Assembly (NCBI GenBank): GCA_963791595.1 | Contig: CAWBTF010000036.1 | Span: forward strand, 62,001-126,000 | Direction: 5' to 3' | Source: JAEMQF01 sp963791595 | GTDB taxonomy: Bacteria > Pseudomonadota > Gammaproteobacteria > Burkholderiales > Burkholderiaceae_C | Length of the DNA: 64,000 bases | In this document: positions 18,621 through 28,395 of the stretch, piece by piece | How positions within the stretch are numbered: position 1 is the first letter of the stretch | Layout of the letters: each line of letters opens with the position of its first letter | Notes under the pieces: model-generated | Database searches by the model: none | What the model saw: only the letters and a program-made list of their open reading frames with translations | Told to the model about the DNA's origin: nothing | Position numbers and translations under genes: made by a program

Positions 18621-20060
18621 TCAAGCCGCGCCCGGTTGCCGAGCCCCGCGTGGCTGCGTGAGGCGCTCGGCTCTCCAGGCGGCAATGACAGCCGCGGCCG
18701 AGATCTCGATGTCGGTCGACCTCGTTGCGCCGGAGGTGACTGAAAGGCGCATCACCCAGTCGCCACGCCACTCCGCGCCGGCGGCGAAGCAGACGCCGTC
18801 CTTTTGGATGCGTGTGATTACAGCCTCGGTGGCCGCGCGGCGGGAGGCGGCATCGCCCTCGCCGAAGCTCACGATCACCTGGTTCAGCGACACGGTGTTC
18901 AGCACCCGCACCTCCGGTTCCCTGACCAACAGCTCTGCGAACTGCCTGGCCAGCGCGCAGTGGTGATCTACCAGATCGGCCACGCCCTGGCGTCCCAGAG
19001 TTTTGAGCAGCGCGTACACCGGCACACCGCGGGCCCGGCGCGAGAGTTCGGGCACGAAGGCCGAAGGCACCCGGTCACCCTCGCTGATGGTCGGCAGGTA
19101 ACTCGACCACTGCGTCATCGCGCGCTGGTGGATCGTGCGATCCCTGACGATGGCGAAACCGCAGTCGTAGGGCACCTGCAGCCATTTATGCCCGTCGGTC
19201 ACCCAGGAGTCCGCGCCTTCGATGCCTGCGGTCAGATAGCGCAGCCGCGGCACGGCTCGGGCCCACAGCCCGAAGGCGCCGTCAACATGCACCCAGGCCC
19301 CGGCGGCCTTGGCGAGCGCCACGATCTCGGTGAACGGATCGAAGGCGCCGGTGTTGATCTGCCCCGCTTGCGCGACGACGATCTTCGGGCCGGGCTTACT
19401 GCCCAGCGCGCGAGCGAGCGCCTGCGGCAACATGCGGCCTTGGTCGTCGGTGTCCACCTTCGTCACCCGCCTGTAGCCGAAGCCGATGAGCTGCAGCGAA
19501 GAGAACACCGACGAGTGTGCGTCGGCCCCGATCAAAACCTCTACGGGCGGCGCGCCAAAGAGGCCGTCGGCGTCGGGATCCCAACCTGCTTCGAGCAGCA
19601 CGCCGGTGCGCGCCGCAGCAAGGCCGATGGCGTTGGCCACCGTGGCCCCGGTCGAGAAGCCGACGGAGCTGCCCTGTGGCAGGTCGAGCACCTCCAGCAG
19701 CCAGCGCTCGGCGACGGCCTCGATTGCCGCTGTGGCCGGGGTCGGTGAGTGGTATCCGGTGTTCTGGCCCCACGCCGAGACGAGCCAGTCCGCGGCCACG
19801 CCGACGGGGTGCGAAGCGCCGATCACCCAGCCGAAGAAGCGCGGACCTGCCATCGGCATCAGCCCGGGCATCGCCTGCGTGGCCAGGGTGTCAATGACCT
19901 CGCTCGCGGGTGTGCCCCGCTCGGGCATCGTCTCGGAGAAGCGTTCAAGCATGGCGTGGTAGTCGCACGACGGCGGTCGTGGATCCTCGGCCAGCGTGCG
20001 ACGATACGCCAGCGCGTGCGACATCGTCTGGGATAGCAGCATGCTCATGTCGATGGTCAT
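18621..20060 (-). CDS. PLP-dependent group II decarboxylase
   Basis: A 479-residue fold-type I pyridoxal-phosphate enzyme of the aromatic-L-amino-acid/glutamate decarboxylase group. It shows GFSTGATVANAIGLAAAR (phosphate loop), an HVDGAFGLWA strand with the cofactor Asp, and the Schiff-base lysine in DSWVTDGHKWLQVPYDCG. The C-terminal small domain is complete. ATG 20060 is the start because a strong AAGGAGG lies just upstream; an ATG at 20078 would lie before that site. Substrate could be an aromatic amino acid or a related acid. It stands alone with no obvious partner gene. Confidence 0.92.
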   Translation of the reverse strand: MTIDMSMLLSQTMSHALAYRRTLAEDPRPPSCDYHAMLERFSETMPERGTPASEVIDTLATQAMPGLMPMAGPRFFGWVIGASHPVGVAADWLVSAWGQNTGYHSPTPATAAIEAVAERWLLEVLDLPQGSSVGFSTGATVANAIGLAAARTGVLLEAGWDPDADGLFGAPPVEVLIGADAHSSVFSSLQLIGFGYRRVTKVDTDDQGRMLPQALARALGSKPGPKIVVAQAGQINTGAFDPFTEIVALAKAAGAWVHVDGAFGLWARAVPRLRYLTAGIEGADSWVTDGHKWLQVPYDCGFAIVRDRTIHQRAMTQWSSYLPTISEGDRVPSAFVPELSRRARGVPVYALLKTLGRQGVADLVDHHCALARQFAELLVREPEVRVLNTVSLNQVIVSFGEGDAASRRAATEAVITRIQKDGVCFAAGAEWRGDWVMRLSVTSGATRSTDIEISAAAVIAAWRAERLTQPRGARQPGAA

Positions 20061-20615
20061 CAGCTCCTCCTTGTGCACTGCACGAGTGAATCACACTCAC
20101 GCCCCGCGCACCACCCGAAGTTGCGTTGATCGCGCTCACTGCCTGCAACGCAATGGGTACGAATCCGGCGTGCAGTTCCGTGCGCCTGAAACGACGGCAG
20201 AAGCACGCGGTCCTGGCCCGACCGTTGATCGCAGATGTCGGGTTGCGTGCGACGAGTTCAGCGGAGTGACCGTCGAGGCTCGACCCTGAAGAGACATCCA
20301 AGCCCTGATCTCGTTGCCCTAAAGCTGCCGGTCGGGCTCGCACACAGGCACCTGAAGGAGCCCCACAGCGGAGGACACACGTCGCGCACGCTGGCCACCG
20401 CCCATTGCACCCCACGGCATGCAGAATGTGGGCTCCACCGACTTACTGTTCATCGCCGTTGAACTCAAGCCCAGGAAATGGAGACTGGCACCCGGCCGCG
20501 CCTTGGACGAAGCAGTCGCCTTGGCAGGGCGTGATGCCGCATGCGCTGGATCCTGAGGGCAGCCAACGCCTTTGGATGCCGTCGGCGCAGGCGGGTGGCG
20601 ACGGCTGAAGCGACC
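20061..20615. other. Gene-poor stretch with a possible transposase scrap
   Basis: About 555 bases lie between the PLP decarboxylase and the serine hydrolase. A 44-codon frame at 20419-20553 reads TDLLFIAVELKPRKWRLAPG near its start. This resembles the first strand of IS110-type transposases (pattern L-F-V-A-L-E-L-x4-W-K-L-A). The rest shows no coding pattern. The resemblance is weak and short. Confidence 0.3.
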
Positions 20616-21884
20616 ATGTGCCCGCAGCGCCAAGCCAAGGCCTGGATCGGCACGATCGTCGCCGTCCTGCTCGTGGCCGGCGTTGCCGACGACGCGACGC
20701 TCTGCCAAGCGCAGACTGCCACCCATGCATCGCCGCGATTTGCCACCGGCGGCCCGGACGCGGATGGCTATGGTGCGCCGCGCGGCTACCCCGTCGCCGC
20801 CATCTTCCGTCAGCGCTTCTTGGTCGGCCAGTTCAGCCACCAGGACACACTTTGGGAAGCGCGGCCGATCCGCCGCGCCGCGACGCCGTCGACATTGAAG
20901 CGCGCGGCCAACAAACCGGCCATCAACTATCGATACGACGGGCGAACGCTCACCGTCGACGATTACCTGGCACGCAACCCGGCGACCGGATTGCTGATCG
21001 CCCAGGGCGACACGATCCTGGTCGAGCAATACCAGTACGCGCGCACCGACACGCAGCGCCTGGCGTCGTTCTCGATGGCGAAGACCGTGCTGGCGATGCT
21101 CATCGGCATCGCGGTCGAAGAAGGCGCGATCCGCTCGATCGACGATACCGCTTCGATCTACGTGCCCGCGCTGGCCGGCACCGAGTACGGGCGCACCTCG
21201 TTGCGGCATCTGCTGCAGCTGAGCTCAGGCGTGCGCTTCGACGAAGACCGCGACGTCGACCGGCTGTGGGTCGCGACCGTCGGTCAAGGCGGAGCCGGGG
21301 GCGCGGATGCGGTGAAGCCCTTCAACGAGCGGCACCGCGCCGCCGGCGCGATCTTCAACTACTCCTCGGCCGAGTCGCAGGTGCTCGCGCTGGTGCTGGC
21401 CGGCGCGGTCAAGCTTCCGCTGGCGCAATACTTGGAACAACGCCTCTGGCAGCCGATGGGTGCCGAAGCCGACGCCAGTTGGATGGTCGACGCATCCGGC
21501 CAGGAGGCCGGCTGGACCGGCCTGAACGCGGTGCTGCGCGACTACGCACGCTTCGGGCTGCTGCTGGCGCATGGCGGCCGAAGCGGGCCGCGGCAACTCA
21601 TTCCTGCGGCATGGCTGCGGGCCGCGACCACCGTGGCCGACGACGACCTGCACCTGCGACGGGTGTGGGAACAAACCGGTCTGGGCTATGGCTACCAGAC
21701 CTGGGTCTTCGACGACCCGCGTGCGATGTTCGCGATGGTCGGCGCCTTCGGCCAGGCGATCTATGTCGACCCGGGCAGCCGCCTGGTCATGGTGCACACG
21801 GCCGTGCGCACGCGGCCCTCCGACCCCAACCTGGAAGCGCTGGCGCTGTGGCGCGGCGTGGTGGCCGCGCTGGGTGCGCGCTGA
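20616..21884 (+). CDS. Serine hydrolase, beta-lactamase class C fold
   Basis: A 422-residue exported hydrolase of the beta-lactamase/6-aminohexanoate-dimer hydrolase group. It has the catalytic SxxK motif SMAK (around residue 155), the second-motif Tyr in FNYSSAES, and class-C-like sequence around VLRDYARFGLLLAHGG. The ATG at 20616 gives a standard signal peptide with hydrophobic stretch IGTIVAVLLVAGVA; an in-frame ATG at 20541 would add an arginine-rich leader. Possible activities include esterase, amidase or peptidase; none is decided by sequence. It has no operon partner. Confidence 0.87.
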   Translation: MCPQRQAKAWIGTIVAVLLVAGVADDATLCQAQTATHASPRFATGGPDADGYGAPRGYPVAAIFRQRFLVGQFSHQDTLWEARPIRRAATPSTLKRAANKPAINYRYDGRTLTVDDYLARNPATGLLIAQGDTILVEQYQYARTDTQRLASFSMAKTVLAMLIGIAVEEGAIRSIDDTASIYVPALAGTEYGRTSLRHLLQLSSGVRFDEDRDVDRLWVATVGQGGAGGADAVKPFNERHRAAGAIFNYSSAESQVLALVLAGAVKLPLAQYLEQRLWQPMGAEADASWMVDASGQEAGWTGLNAVLRDYARFGLLLAHGGRSGPRQLIPAAWLRAATTVADDDLHLRRVWEQTGLGYGYQTWVFDDPRAMFAMVGAFGQAIYVDPGSRLVMVHTAVRTRPSDPNLEALALWRGVVAALGAR

Positions 21885-22264
21885 GGACAATCCGCCCGAG
21901 CTTCAAAGCAGCGGCGTCACCCGCTCCAGGGCGATGACGGCGAAGCAACCAGCCCGGCGAGCACTGGCCACTTCAGCGCGATCAGCGCGCGTTTGCATCC
22001 ACACCTTCTGCCGCGACCTCGATGAGGCGGGATGCCAGGAAGCTGCCTGTCGCTAGCGTCAGCGGATGGCCGAGTCCCGCCGCAGCGGAGCTCATCCGCG
22101 AGGTCAGCTGACCAGGCCTTCGCTGACCTTCGTTCTGCCGGATTCGAGCTCCCTGATGGAACGGAAGCAGACCGCGCGCGGATAGCCTTCAAGCGGCCGA
22201 AGGCACCCACCACACCGGCGCTACCCCAGCCCAAATCGAGGCGCGCCAGTCTCGTCTCAGGCGC
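21885..22264. other. Gene-poor stretch
   Basis: About 380 bases lie between two convergent hydrolase genes. Only short frames without recognisable content are present, and no terminator hairpin with a T tract was found. Confidence 0.4.
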
Positions 22265-23521
22265 TCACTCCACCATCGCGGCGTAGACCATGTTCTTGAA
22301 CAGCATCCGGGTGTGGATCCGGTTCGACGGCCCCTGCGCCATCAGAATCCCGACCAGGCCTTCCTTGGGGTCGATCCAGAAACTCGTTCCCCAGGCGCCG
22401 GCCCACATCGCGTCGCCCTTGCTGCCGGGGACCCAGGCAAAGCCGTCGTGCACGCGCACGCCGAAGCCCAGGCCGAAACCGTAGCCCGGGCCGGTGGTGC
22501 CCATGCGTCGTGCCGCCCATGCCGATGGTGTGGTCCGACAGCATGAACTCGACGGTCTTCTTCGACAGGTAGCGCTTGCCGGCGTACTCACCGCCGTTCA
22601 CCATCATCTGCGCGAATTTCAGATAGTCGAGCGTCGTGCCGACGAGCCCGGCGCCGCCCTTCAGGTAGCTCTTGCCGACTGGGTTGTCGAACTGGCGATA
22701 GGCCTTGAGCATCGTCGCTTTCTGCGAATCGCTGTCCAGAGTGTCGGCCAGGCGTGCACGCTTGTCGGCGCTGACCCACCAGGTGGTCTCGTTCATTCCC
22801 AGAGGGTCGAGCAGCATCTGGCGCAACACCGCGTCCAGGCTCTTCTTCGTGACGCGTTCGAGCAGCAGGCCGAGCACGTCGGTGGCGATCGAATATTCCC
22901 AGAACGTTCCGGGCTGGTGCGCCAGGGGAATCGTTCCCAGGTTCTTCAGCATCTCGTCGGCGGTGATGTCGAATTCGCGCGACTCGATGTTCAGGTCTTC
23001 ATACATCTTCTTGATGCGCGGCGAACGCGTGCTGCCCGCGTAGACGAAGCCCGCGGTGTGGCGCATCAGGTCCTGCACCGTGATCGGCCGGTTCAAGCGG
23101 CACGTCGCCGGCCGGCGTTTCGACCTTCAGGTCCTTCAGCTCGGGCAGCCACAGGATGATGGGGTCGTTGAGCTTCATCACACCCTGTTCCACGAGCATC
23201 ATGCCGGCCACGGTGACGATCGGCTTGGTCATCGAAGCGAGCCGAAAGATCGCGTCCTTGCTCAGGGGCTTCGTCTTCGCGGCGTCGCTGAAGCCCGCGG
23301 CTTCGAAGTGCAAGACCCGGCCGTGGCGCGCCACCAGCGTCACCGCGCCGGGGAATGTGTTCTTGTCGACTTCCGCGCTCATGACGCTTGGAATTCGGAT
23401 CAATCGGTCGGCGGACATTCCGCCGTTCTCGCCGACCGGCAAGACGCTGCCGGTGGGCGTGGTGCAGGCGCTGAAAAAGGCGAGAGCCGAGGAGGGCAAG
23501 AGTCAGGCGAACGTGGTGCAT
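22265..23521 (-). pseudogene. Beta-lactamase-fold serine hydrolase, three frameshifts
   Basis: The corrected 417-residue protein starts MHHVRLTLAL at 23521 and has a lipoprotein-type signal (ALAFFSAC). The catalytic SxxK is in FRLASMTKPIVTVAGMML, and WEYSIATDVLG carries the Tyr-x-x motif. It ends with FWIDPKEGLVGILMAQGP. Single extra bases sit at about 23488-23495, 23093-23097 and 22503-22510, so the sequence as given codes for three pieces. The reconstructed length is an exact multiple of three. Related to EstB-type esterases and class C beta-lactamases. A short broken copy of its 3' part lies at 38230-38313. Confidence 0.85.
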
Positions 23522-23586
23522 CGTGTCTCCAGTGGGTTACTTGGTGGCCCGCGAGCGCGGCCCGCGGGAATCGCCAGGGTGGCAGC

Positions 23587-24563
23587 TTAGCGCGGCTTGG
23601 CCAACCCCAGGGCCTGCATCTGGCGCGCCAGGAACTGATCTTCGCGCGCGATCAGCGAGCCGAACTCCGCCGCCGGCAAGTACGCCGGAACGAAGCCGAA
23701 CTTGCGCCCGGCGCTCACGAACTCGGGGCGCTCGATCGCGGCCTGCACCGCGGCGGCGAGCCTGGCGATCACCGCGGGCGGCGTACCTTTGGGCGCCGCG
23801 ACCCCGCGCCACAGGTCCATCGGCGCCATCTTCACGCCGGCCTCGGCGGCTGTGGGTGCGTCCGGGAACAGCGGGTCGCGCGCCGCGCCCAGCACGGCCA
23901 GCACGCGCAGCGTTCCGCCGGCCACGTTGGCCGCCACGGCCGCGGGCAGTTGCACCACCGCGTCGATGTGCCCGCCCATCAAGGCCGGCATGACCTGCGC
24001 CGCGCCGAACGGAACGTCGAGCGCTTTCACGCCGGCCGCTTCGAACAGCGACACCGCGGCGAAATGGGTGTGGCTGCCGCTGCCCGAATTGCCGACCTTC
24101 AGCAGCGCCGGGGTGCGCGCGTGCGTGCTCGATCAGTTCAGCCAGCGTCTTCCACGGGCTCGGTCGCCTGCACGACGACCGCGGGGTTCTCGATCGTGAC
24201 GCGCGCCACCGGCTCGAACGCCTTGTAATCGATGTCCATGGCACCGCTGTGGTAGGTAGTGGACACCGAATTCGAATTCCACACCAGCGTGCGCCCGTCG
24301 GGCCGCGCCGCGGCGACGTACTTGTAGCCGATGGCGCCGCCCGCTCCCGGCTTGTTCGCCACCGGCACGGGTGCGCCCAGGTTGAGCGCCATGCCTTCGG
24401 CGAGCAGGCGCGCGCTCACGTCAGCGGAAGAGCCCGCCGGGAAGATCACGACGAACTCGACCGGCTGCTTGTTGGGGAAGGGCTCTTGTGCCCGGCTCGG
24501 ATGGGCCAGCGCGCCCAGGGCCAACACGCCAAGAACTTGAAAAATCGTCGTCACGCCCCGCAT
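23587..24563 (-). pseudogene. Bug/TctC family solute receptor, two frameshifts
   Basis: A tripartite tricarboxylate transporter receptor (Bug family) of 324 residues after removing two extra bases, one in the GGG at 24156-24158 and one near 24107-24114. Signal peptide MRGVTTIFQVLGVLALGALA precedes the mature motif PNKQPVEFVVIFPAGSSADV; NKPGAGGAIGYKYVAAARPDG is family-typical. The ATG at 24563 follows GGAGG by 8 bases. No TctA/TctB membrane genes are nearby, which is usual for the many orphan Bug proteins of Burkholderiales. It sits 27 bp downstream of the Gfo/Idh/MocA gene on the same strand. Confidence 0.87.
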
Positions 24564-24590
24564 GTTCGTTTCCTCCACATGCCCAGCACC

Positions 24591-25610
24591 TCAGGCGTTC
24601 GGGTCGGCCAGCACTTCGGACAGCTGAACCCGCCGCCCCTCGCGCGCCGAAACGATGCCGGCACGGATGACGCCGAGCGACCGCGTCGCGTATTCGCCGC
24701 CGGTCTCCGGCACCGCCTGGCCACGCACCGCGGCAGCGAACTCCTCGAGCTCGTCGACAAAGGTGTCGTTCTTCGCGAACGCAATGTTCTCGGCGGATTC
24801 GCTGCCGCGGCGCACGAAGCGCAGCCCGCCGTGCAGGTCGTAGAACGCGCTGGCTTCCTTGCCGTAGATGTTCATCACATAGTTTTCGGCGGCCGAGGCA
24901 TAACTCGCGTTCACCGTGGACAGCGCACCGCTGTCGTGTTCGAGGATCATGCTCGCGATGTCGGGGTTGTCGCCCGGCAGCACGAGCTGCGCGCTGTGCG
25001 CGCTTACCGAACGCACCGGCCCGACCAGGTACTCGAGCACGTCGACATAGTGCACTCCTATCTGCAGCATCACGCCGCCGGGCATTCCCGCGGCCTGGTA
25101 GCGCCACGACGACAGGTCGATCTTGCCCAGCCGGTCGCGGCTGATGTTGGCTTCGGCGTTGACGATGCGGCCGAACTCGCCTGCGTCGATGCGCTGCCTG
25201 ATCCAGCGGAACTGGCTTTCGCGGCGGCGCTGGTAGCCCAGCGCCAGCACCACGCCGGCAGCGCGGCAGGCCTGGGTGATCGCGCGCCCTTCGGCGAGCG
25301 TGTTCGCGATCGGCTTGTCGAGGAACACATGTTTGTCCGCGGCGGCTGCCTGGCGCGTCGTCTCGAGGTGCACGGCGTTCGGTGTGGTGTTGACGATCGC
25401 GTCGATGTTCGGGTCGGCGAGCATCGCCTCGTAACTCGGCGCCGCCGTGCAGCCGTATTTCTTCGCGAAGGCGTTGCGCTTGTCCGCCGAGCGGCTGAAA
25501 CATGCGCGGATGTCGAACTTGTCCGAGCGCTTCATGGCATCGGCCAGCACGTCGGACCACCAGCCCATGCCGAGACACCCAACCCGGATCGGCGCGAAAT
25601 CGCGGTTCAT
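24591..25610 (-). CDS. Gfo/Idh/MocA family NAD(P)-dependent dehydrogenase
   Basis: A 339-residue oxidoreductase. The N-terminal Rossmann fold reads IRVGCLGMGWWSDVLADAM. The EKP-type motif appears as HVFLDKPIANTLAEG with the catalytic Lys. The C-terminal GFO_IDH_MocA_C domain holds GGVMLQIGVHYVDVLEYLVG with a conserved His. The substrate is probably a polyol, sugar or sugar-acid derivative, or an aromatic acid derivative as in Pht4-like members. Its start overlaps the stop of the GlcG-like gene by 4 bp (ATGA), so they are translationally coupled. Confidence 0.9.
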   Translation of the reverse strand: MNRDFAPIRVGCLGMGWWSDVLADAMKRSDKFDIRACFSRSADKRNAFAKKYGCTAAPSYEAMLADPNIDAIVNTTPNAVHLETTRQAAAADKHVFLDKPIANTLAEGRAITQACRAAGVVLALGYQRRRESQFRWIRQRIDAGEFGRIVNAEANISRDRLGKIDLSSWRYQAAGMPGGVMLQIGVHYVDVLEYLVGPVRSVSAHSAQLVLPGDNPDIASMILEHDSGALSTVNASYASAAENYVMNIYGKEASAFYDLHGGLRFVRRGSESAENIAFAKNDTFVDELEEFAAAVRGQAVPETGGEYATRSLGVIRAGIVSAREGRRVQLSEVLADPNA

Positions 25611-26068
25611 GGCTTGGTCTCGATGCGCACCGCGGCGCCGATCGATTCAACCGCGGCCTGCGCCAGCGCCGCGTCGTGGCTCCAGCTGCCGCCCGAGACG
25701 CCGACGCCGCCGATGCACTCGCCATCGACGATCACCGGCGCGCCGCCTTCCATCGCGGTCCAGCGCTCGGCGCCGGCCGCCAGCGCCAGGCCCAGCGCAT
25801 GCGCAGTGTCCAGATCCTGGCCGACGGCGCCCTGCGTCGTCGTGATGCGCTTGTTCGACGCCGCGGTCACCGCCTTCGTGGTGGCCGAATGCATGGTGTG
25901 AAAGCGCCCGCCGTCCATGCGTTTGGCGAGGATCACGTGGCCGCCGGCATCGGCCACGACAACGCACACCGCGAGCCCTTGCGCCTGGGCGCTCGCGATC
26001 ACGCTCGCGCACATGGTTTCGGCGCCGGCCAGAGTGAGGCGCTTGGCGTTGGCGACGTAGATCGACAT
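25607..26068 (-). CDS. GlcG/HbpS-like (DUF336) protein
   Basis: A 153-residue protein of the GlcG/HbpS/Corr family: LTLAGAETMCASVIASAQAQ, VVVADAGGHVILAKRMDGG and GGAPVIVDGECIGGVGVSGG are the three typical segments. Family members bind haem or cobalamin or accompany glycolate, propanediol and many catabolic operons, mostly without known activity. The ATG at 26068 is preceded by a GGGGGA ribosome-binding site; a TTG at 26083 is less likely. It overlaps the dehydrogenase gene by 4 bp and follows the DUF1330 gene by 11 bp. Confidence 0.88.
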   Translation of the reverse strand: MSIYVANAKRLTLAGAETMCASVIASAQAQGLAVCVVVADAGGHVILAKRMDGGRFHTMHSATTKAVTAASNKRITTTQGAVGQDLDTAHALGLALAAGAERWTAMEGGAPVIVDGECIGGVGVSGGSWSHDAALAQAAVESIGAAVRIETKP

Positions 26069-26079
26069 GCGTCCCCCGA

Positions 26080-26376
26080 TCAACCCAGCGCCTCGACGAT
26101 CGCCAGCTCGACCTCGCCCACGCCATTGCGCTTGCGAAACGCCGACGCGTCCTGATACGCCTTCGAGTCATGGCAGGCCACGGCCTGCTCCAGCGACGGG
26201 AACTCGATCACGACGAAGCGGGAGAAGCGATCGGTGCCTTCCAGCACCTTGAACTTGCCGCCGCGGGCGAGGATCTTGCCGCCATGTTCGGCAACGATCT
26301 TCGGCACCTGTTCGGCGTACTTCTTGTATTCATCGGGGTTGTTGATACGGGCGCGGGCGATCCAGTAAGCGGCCAT
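26080..26376 (-). CDS. DUF1330 domain protein
   Basis: A 98-residue dimeric alpha/beta-barrel-like protein of the DUF1330 family: MAAYWIARARINNPDEYKKY at the start, then GGKILARGGKFKVLEG and VVIEFPSLEQAVACHDSKAY. The full family length is present. Function is unknown; members commonly accompany catabolic and transport genes. It lies 12 bp after the TRAP large permease gene in the same operon. Confidence 0.92.
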   Translation of the reverse strand: MAAYWIARARINNPDEYKKYAEQVPKIVAEHGGKILARGGKFKVLEGTDRFSRFVVIEFPSLEQAVACHDSKAYQDASAFRKRNGVGEVELAIVEALG

Positions 26377-26388
26377 TTCATTTCTCCT

Positions 26389-27753
26389 TCAGTTGACGAT
26401 TGTGTTGCCCAGGCTCGGCAGCCAGGTCGCGATTTTCGGAAACACGGCGATCACGACGATCGCCGCGAGCAGGGCCATCCAGTAGGCGACCGAGCCGGCG
26501 AAGATTTCGCTCGCCGACAGGTTTTTCTCGTCGCTCACCGCGGCCTTGACGGTGAACACGAGGATGCCGAACGGCGGCGTGAGCAGCCCGGTCTCGATGG
26601 CGAGGATGCCCAGGATGGCGAACGCGATCGGGTCGAAGCCGAGCGCCACCGCGACCGGCGCGAACACCGGCACGGTGAGCAGGATGATCGAGATCGAATC
26701 GATGATGCAGCCCAGGACGAACCACACCAGCACCATCAGCAGCAGCACCACGTAGGGCGACATTCCCGAGCCGAGAAAGAACTCCTTGGCCGCGCCGGTG
26801 ATGCCGGTCATCGCGAGGATTCGTGAGTACAACTGCGCCGTGACCAGCAGCAACAGCAGCGGCGCCGAGGTCTTGCCCACCGACAGGATGACTTCGACCA
26901 TTTCCTTGCCGCGCATGCCGCGCAGCAGCGCGAGGATCAACGCCAGCGTCGCGCCCACACCCGCGCCTTCGGTGGGCGTGAATGCGCCGAGCCAGATGCC
27001 CCCGAGCACGAGCACGACGAGCATGATGATGCCCAGCGTGCTCCACAGAATCGTCGTCAGCGACTCCTGCGTCGCCGAGTCGTTGACGAGCCGCGCCTGC
27101 GCCTGCGCGGCCGGCAGGTTCGGACCTTCGCCCACGCGGTGCGGCTGCGTCTTCGCCACCCAGACGATGTAGGCGATGTAAAGCGTGACGACCAGGAAGC
27201 CCGGAATGATGCCGGCGATGAACAGCTTGCCGATCGCCAGTTCGGTGAGCACGCCCCAGACGATCATCAGCACCGACGGTGGAATCAGCATTCCGAGGCA
27301 GGCACTGCCGGCAATGCAGCCGAGCGAAAACTTGCGCTCGTAGCCGAAGCGGCGCATTTCCGGGTGCGCGATTTTCGAGAACGCCGCGGCCGCGGCGATC
27401 GACACGCCGGTGACAAACGCGAACACGGCGTTGGCCAGCACGGTGGCCACGCCCAGGCGCCCCGGCACCCACTGGGTGAGCCGGTTCACGAGCGTGAACA
27501 GGTCGCGCGCCGCGCCGCACTTGGCGAGGAACTCGCCCATCAGCATGAACAGCGGAATCACCGCGAACACATAGTCGCGCAGGGCTTCGTAAGCGGTGCT
27601 CGCGCTGAATTGCTGCACCGTGCTCCAGTCGCCGTTGATGAGGTAGATGCCGAGCAGGCTCGTCACGCCCAGCGACACGGCGATGTGAAAGCCGCAAAAC
27701 ACCAGGCCGAGCAAGACGCTCACCAGGATGATCATGTCGGTTGCGTTGAACAT
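26389..27753 (-). CDS. TRAP transporter large permease, DctM
   Basis: A 454-residue, 12-helix subunit starting MFNATDMIILVSVLLGLVFC. Family motifs include FMLMGEFLAKCGAARDLF, VTGVSIAAAAAFSKIAHPEM, GMLIPPSVLMIVWGVLTE and ETGLLTPPFGILVFTVKA. It forms the second DctP-Q-M transporter of the window with the small permease 18 bp upstream (27772-28291) and the receptor at 28396-29466. The substrate is unknown; the surrounding enzymes suggest an organic or aromatic acid. Confidence 0.94.
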   Translation of the reverse strand: MFNATDMIILVSVLLGLVFCGFHIAVSLGVTSLLGIYLINGDWSTVQQFSASTAYEALRDYVFAVIPLFMLMGEFLAKCGAARDLFTLVNRLTQWVPGRLGVATVLANAVFAFVTGVSIAAAAAFSKIAHPEMRRFGYERKFSLGCIAGSACLGMLIPPSVLMIVWGVLTELAIGKLFIAGIIPGFLVVTLYIAYIVWVAKTQPHRVGEGPNLPAAQAQARLVNDSATQESLTTILWSTLGIIMLVVLVLGGIWLGAFTPTEGAGVGATLALILALLRGMRGKEMVEVILSVGKTSAPLLLLLVTAQLYSRILAMTGITGAAKEFFLGSGMSPYVVLLLMVLVWFVLGCIIDSISIILLTVPVFAPVAVALGFDPIAFAILGILAIETGLLTPPFGILVFTVKAAVSDEKNLSASEIFAGSVAYWMALLAAIVVIAVFPKIATWLPSLGNTIVN

Positions 27754-27771
27754 GGCGGTCCGGCGTCGGAG

Positions 27772-28291
27772 TCAGTGCGAAGCGCCGTAGGTCGCCGGCG
27801 GTTTGCGCGCGAGCGCTAGCGCCGCGTTTTCCGCCACCATCAGCAGGTAGCTCGTCGCGGCCAGGCCGGTGCCGAGAACCATCACGAAGCGCGTGGGCCA
27901 GGCCGGAACGCGCAGCGCGCCTTCGCCTTCGAATTCATTCGAGACCCAGGCGTGGATGGCGGGGTCGATGCTGCCCCAGCACAGAAACCCGAAGAAGCCG
28001 GCGCCGAGCAGCGCGCCGATCGCCGTCAGCCACGATTGCAGCGTGCGGCGGGGCGCGCTTGAGCAGCGCGTCCACATGCAGCATGCCGCCGGAGCGGATC
28101 GCGTAACCCGCTTGCAGGAAGCAGATGATCACGATCGACGTCGAGACGATCTCGGGCGTGCCCTTCACCGGCGCGTTGAAGACGACGCGGCCGAGCACGT
28201 CGGCGACGACGAGGAAGCACAAGCCGAAGGCGAGAAACGCCGCCAGGTAGAGGAAGGCGCGCGTCACGGCGTCGTTCAAGCGGGTTAGCAT
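27772..28291 (-). pseudogene. TRAP transporter small permease DctQ, frameshifted
   Basis: The corrected protein has 172 residues and four hydrophobic helices. It starts MLTRLNDAVTRAFLYLAAF at ATG 28291 and contains the DctQ motif AGYAIRSGGMLHVDALLKR. One extra base in the GGGG run 28050-28053 splits it. The C-terminal part (TLQSWLTAIGALLGAGFFG to the end) lies in the other frame. It belongs to the operon with the downstream large permease. If the insertion were real, the transporter would be inactive. Confidence 0.86.
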
Positions 28292-28317
28292 GGGAGCAGC
28301 CTCGGGTGCGAGGAGTC

Positions 28318-28387
28318 TGTCATCCCGGCGAACGCCGGGATCCAGGTGCGACACAAAGGGTGGATCCCGGCGTTCGCCGGGATGACA
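28318..28387. repeat. REP-like palindromic repeat, copy 3
   Basis: Two well-conserved inverted arms: TGTCATCCCGGCGAACGCCG from 28318, and the complementary arm ending GATGACA at about 28387. The spacer between them is about 22 bases. It sits between the TRAP receptor gene and the small permease gene, the position where receptor/permease expression is often uncoupled. Confidence 0.88.
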
Positions 28388-28395
28388 GGGTTGGG

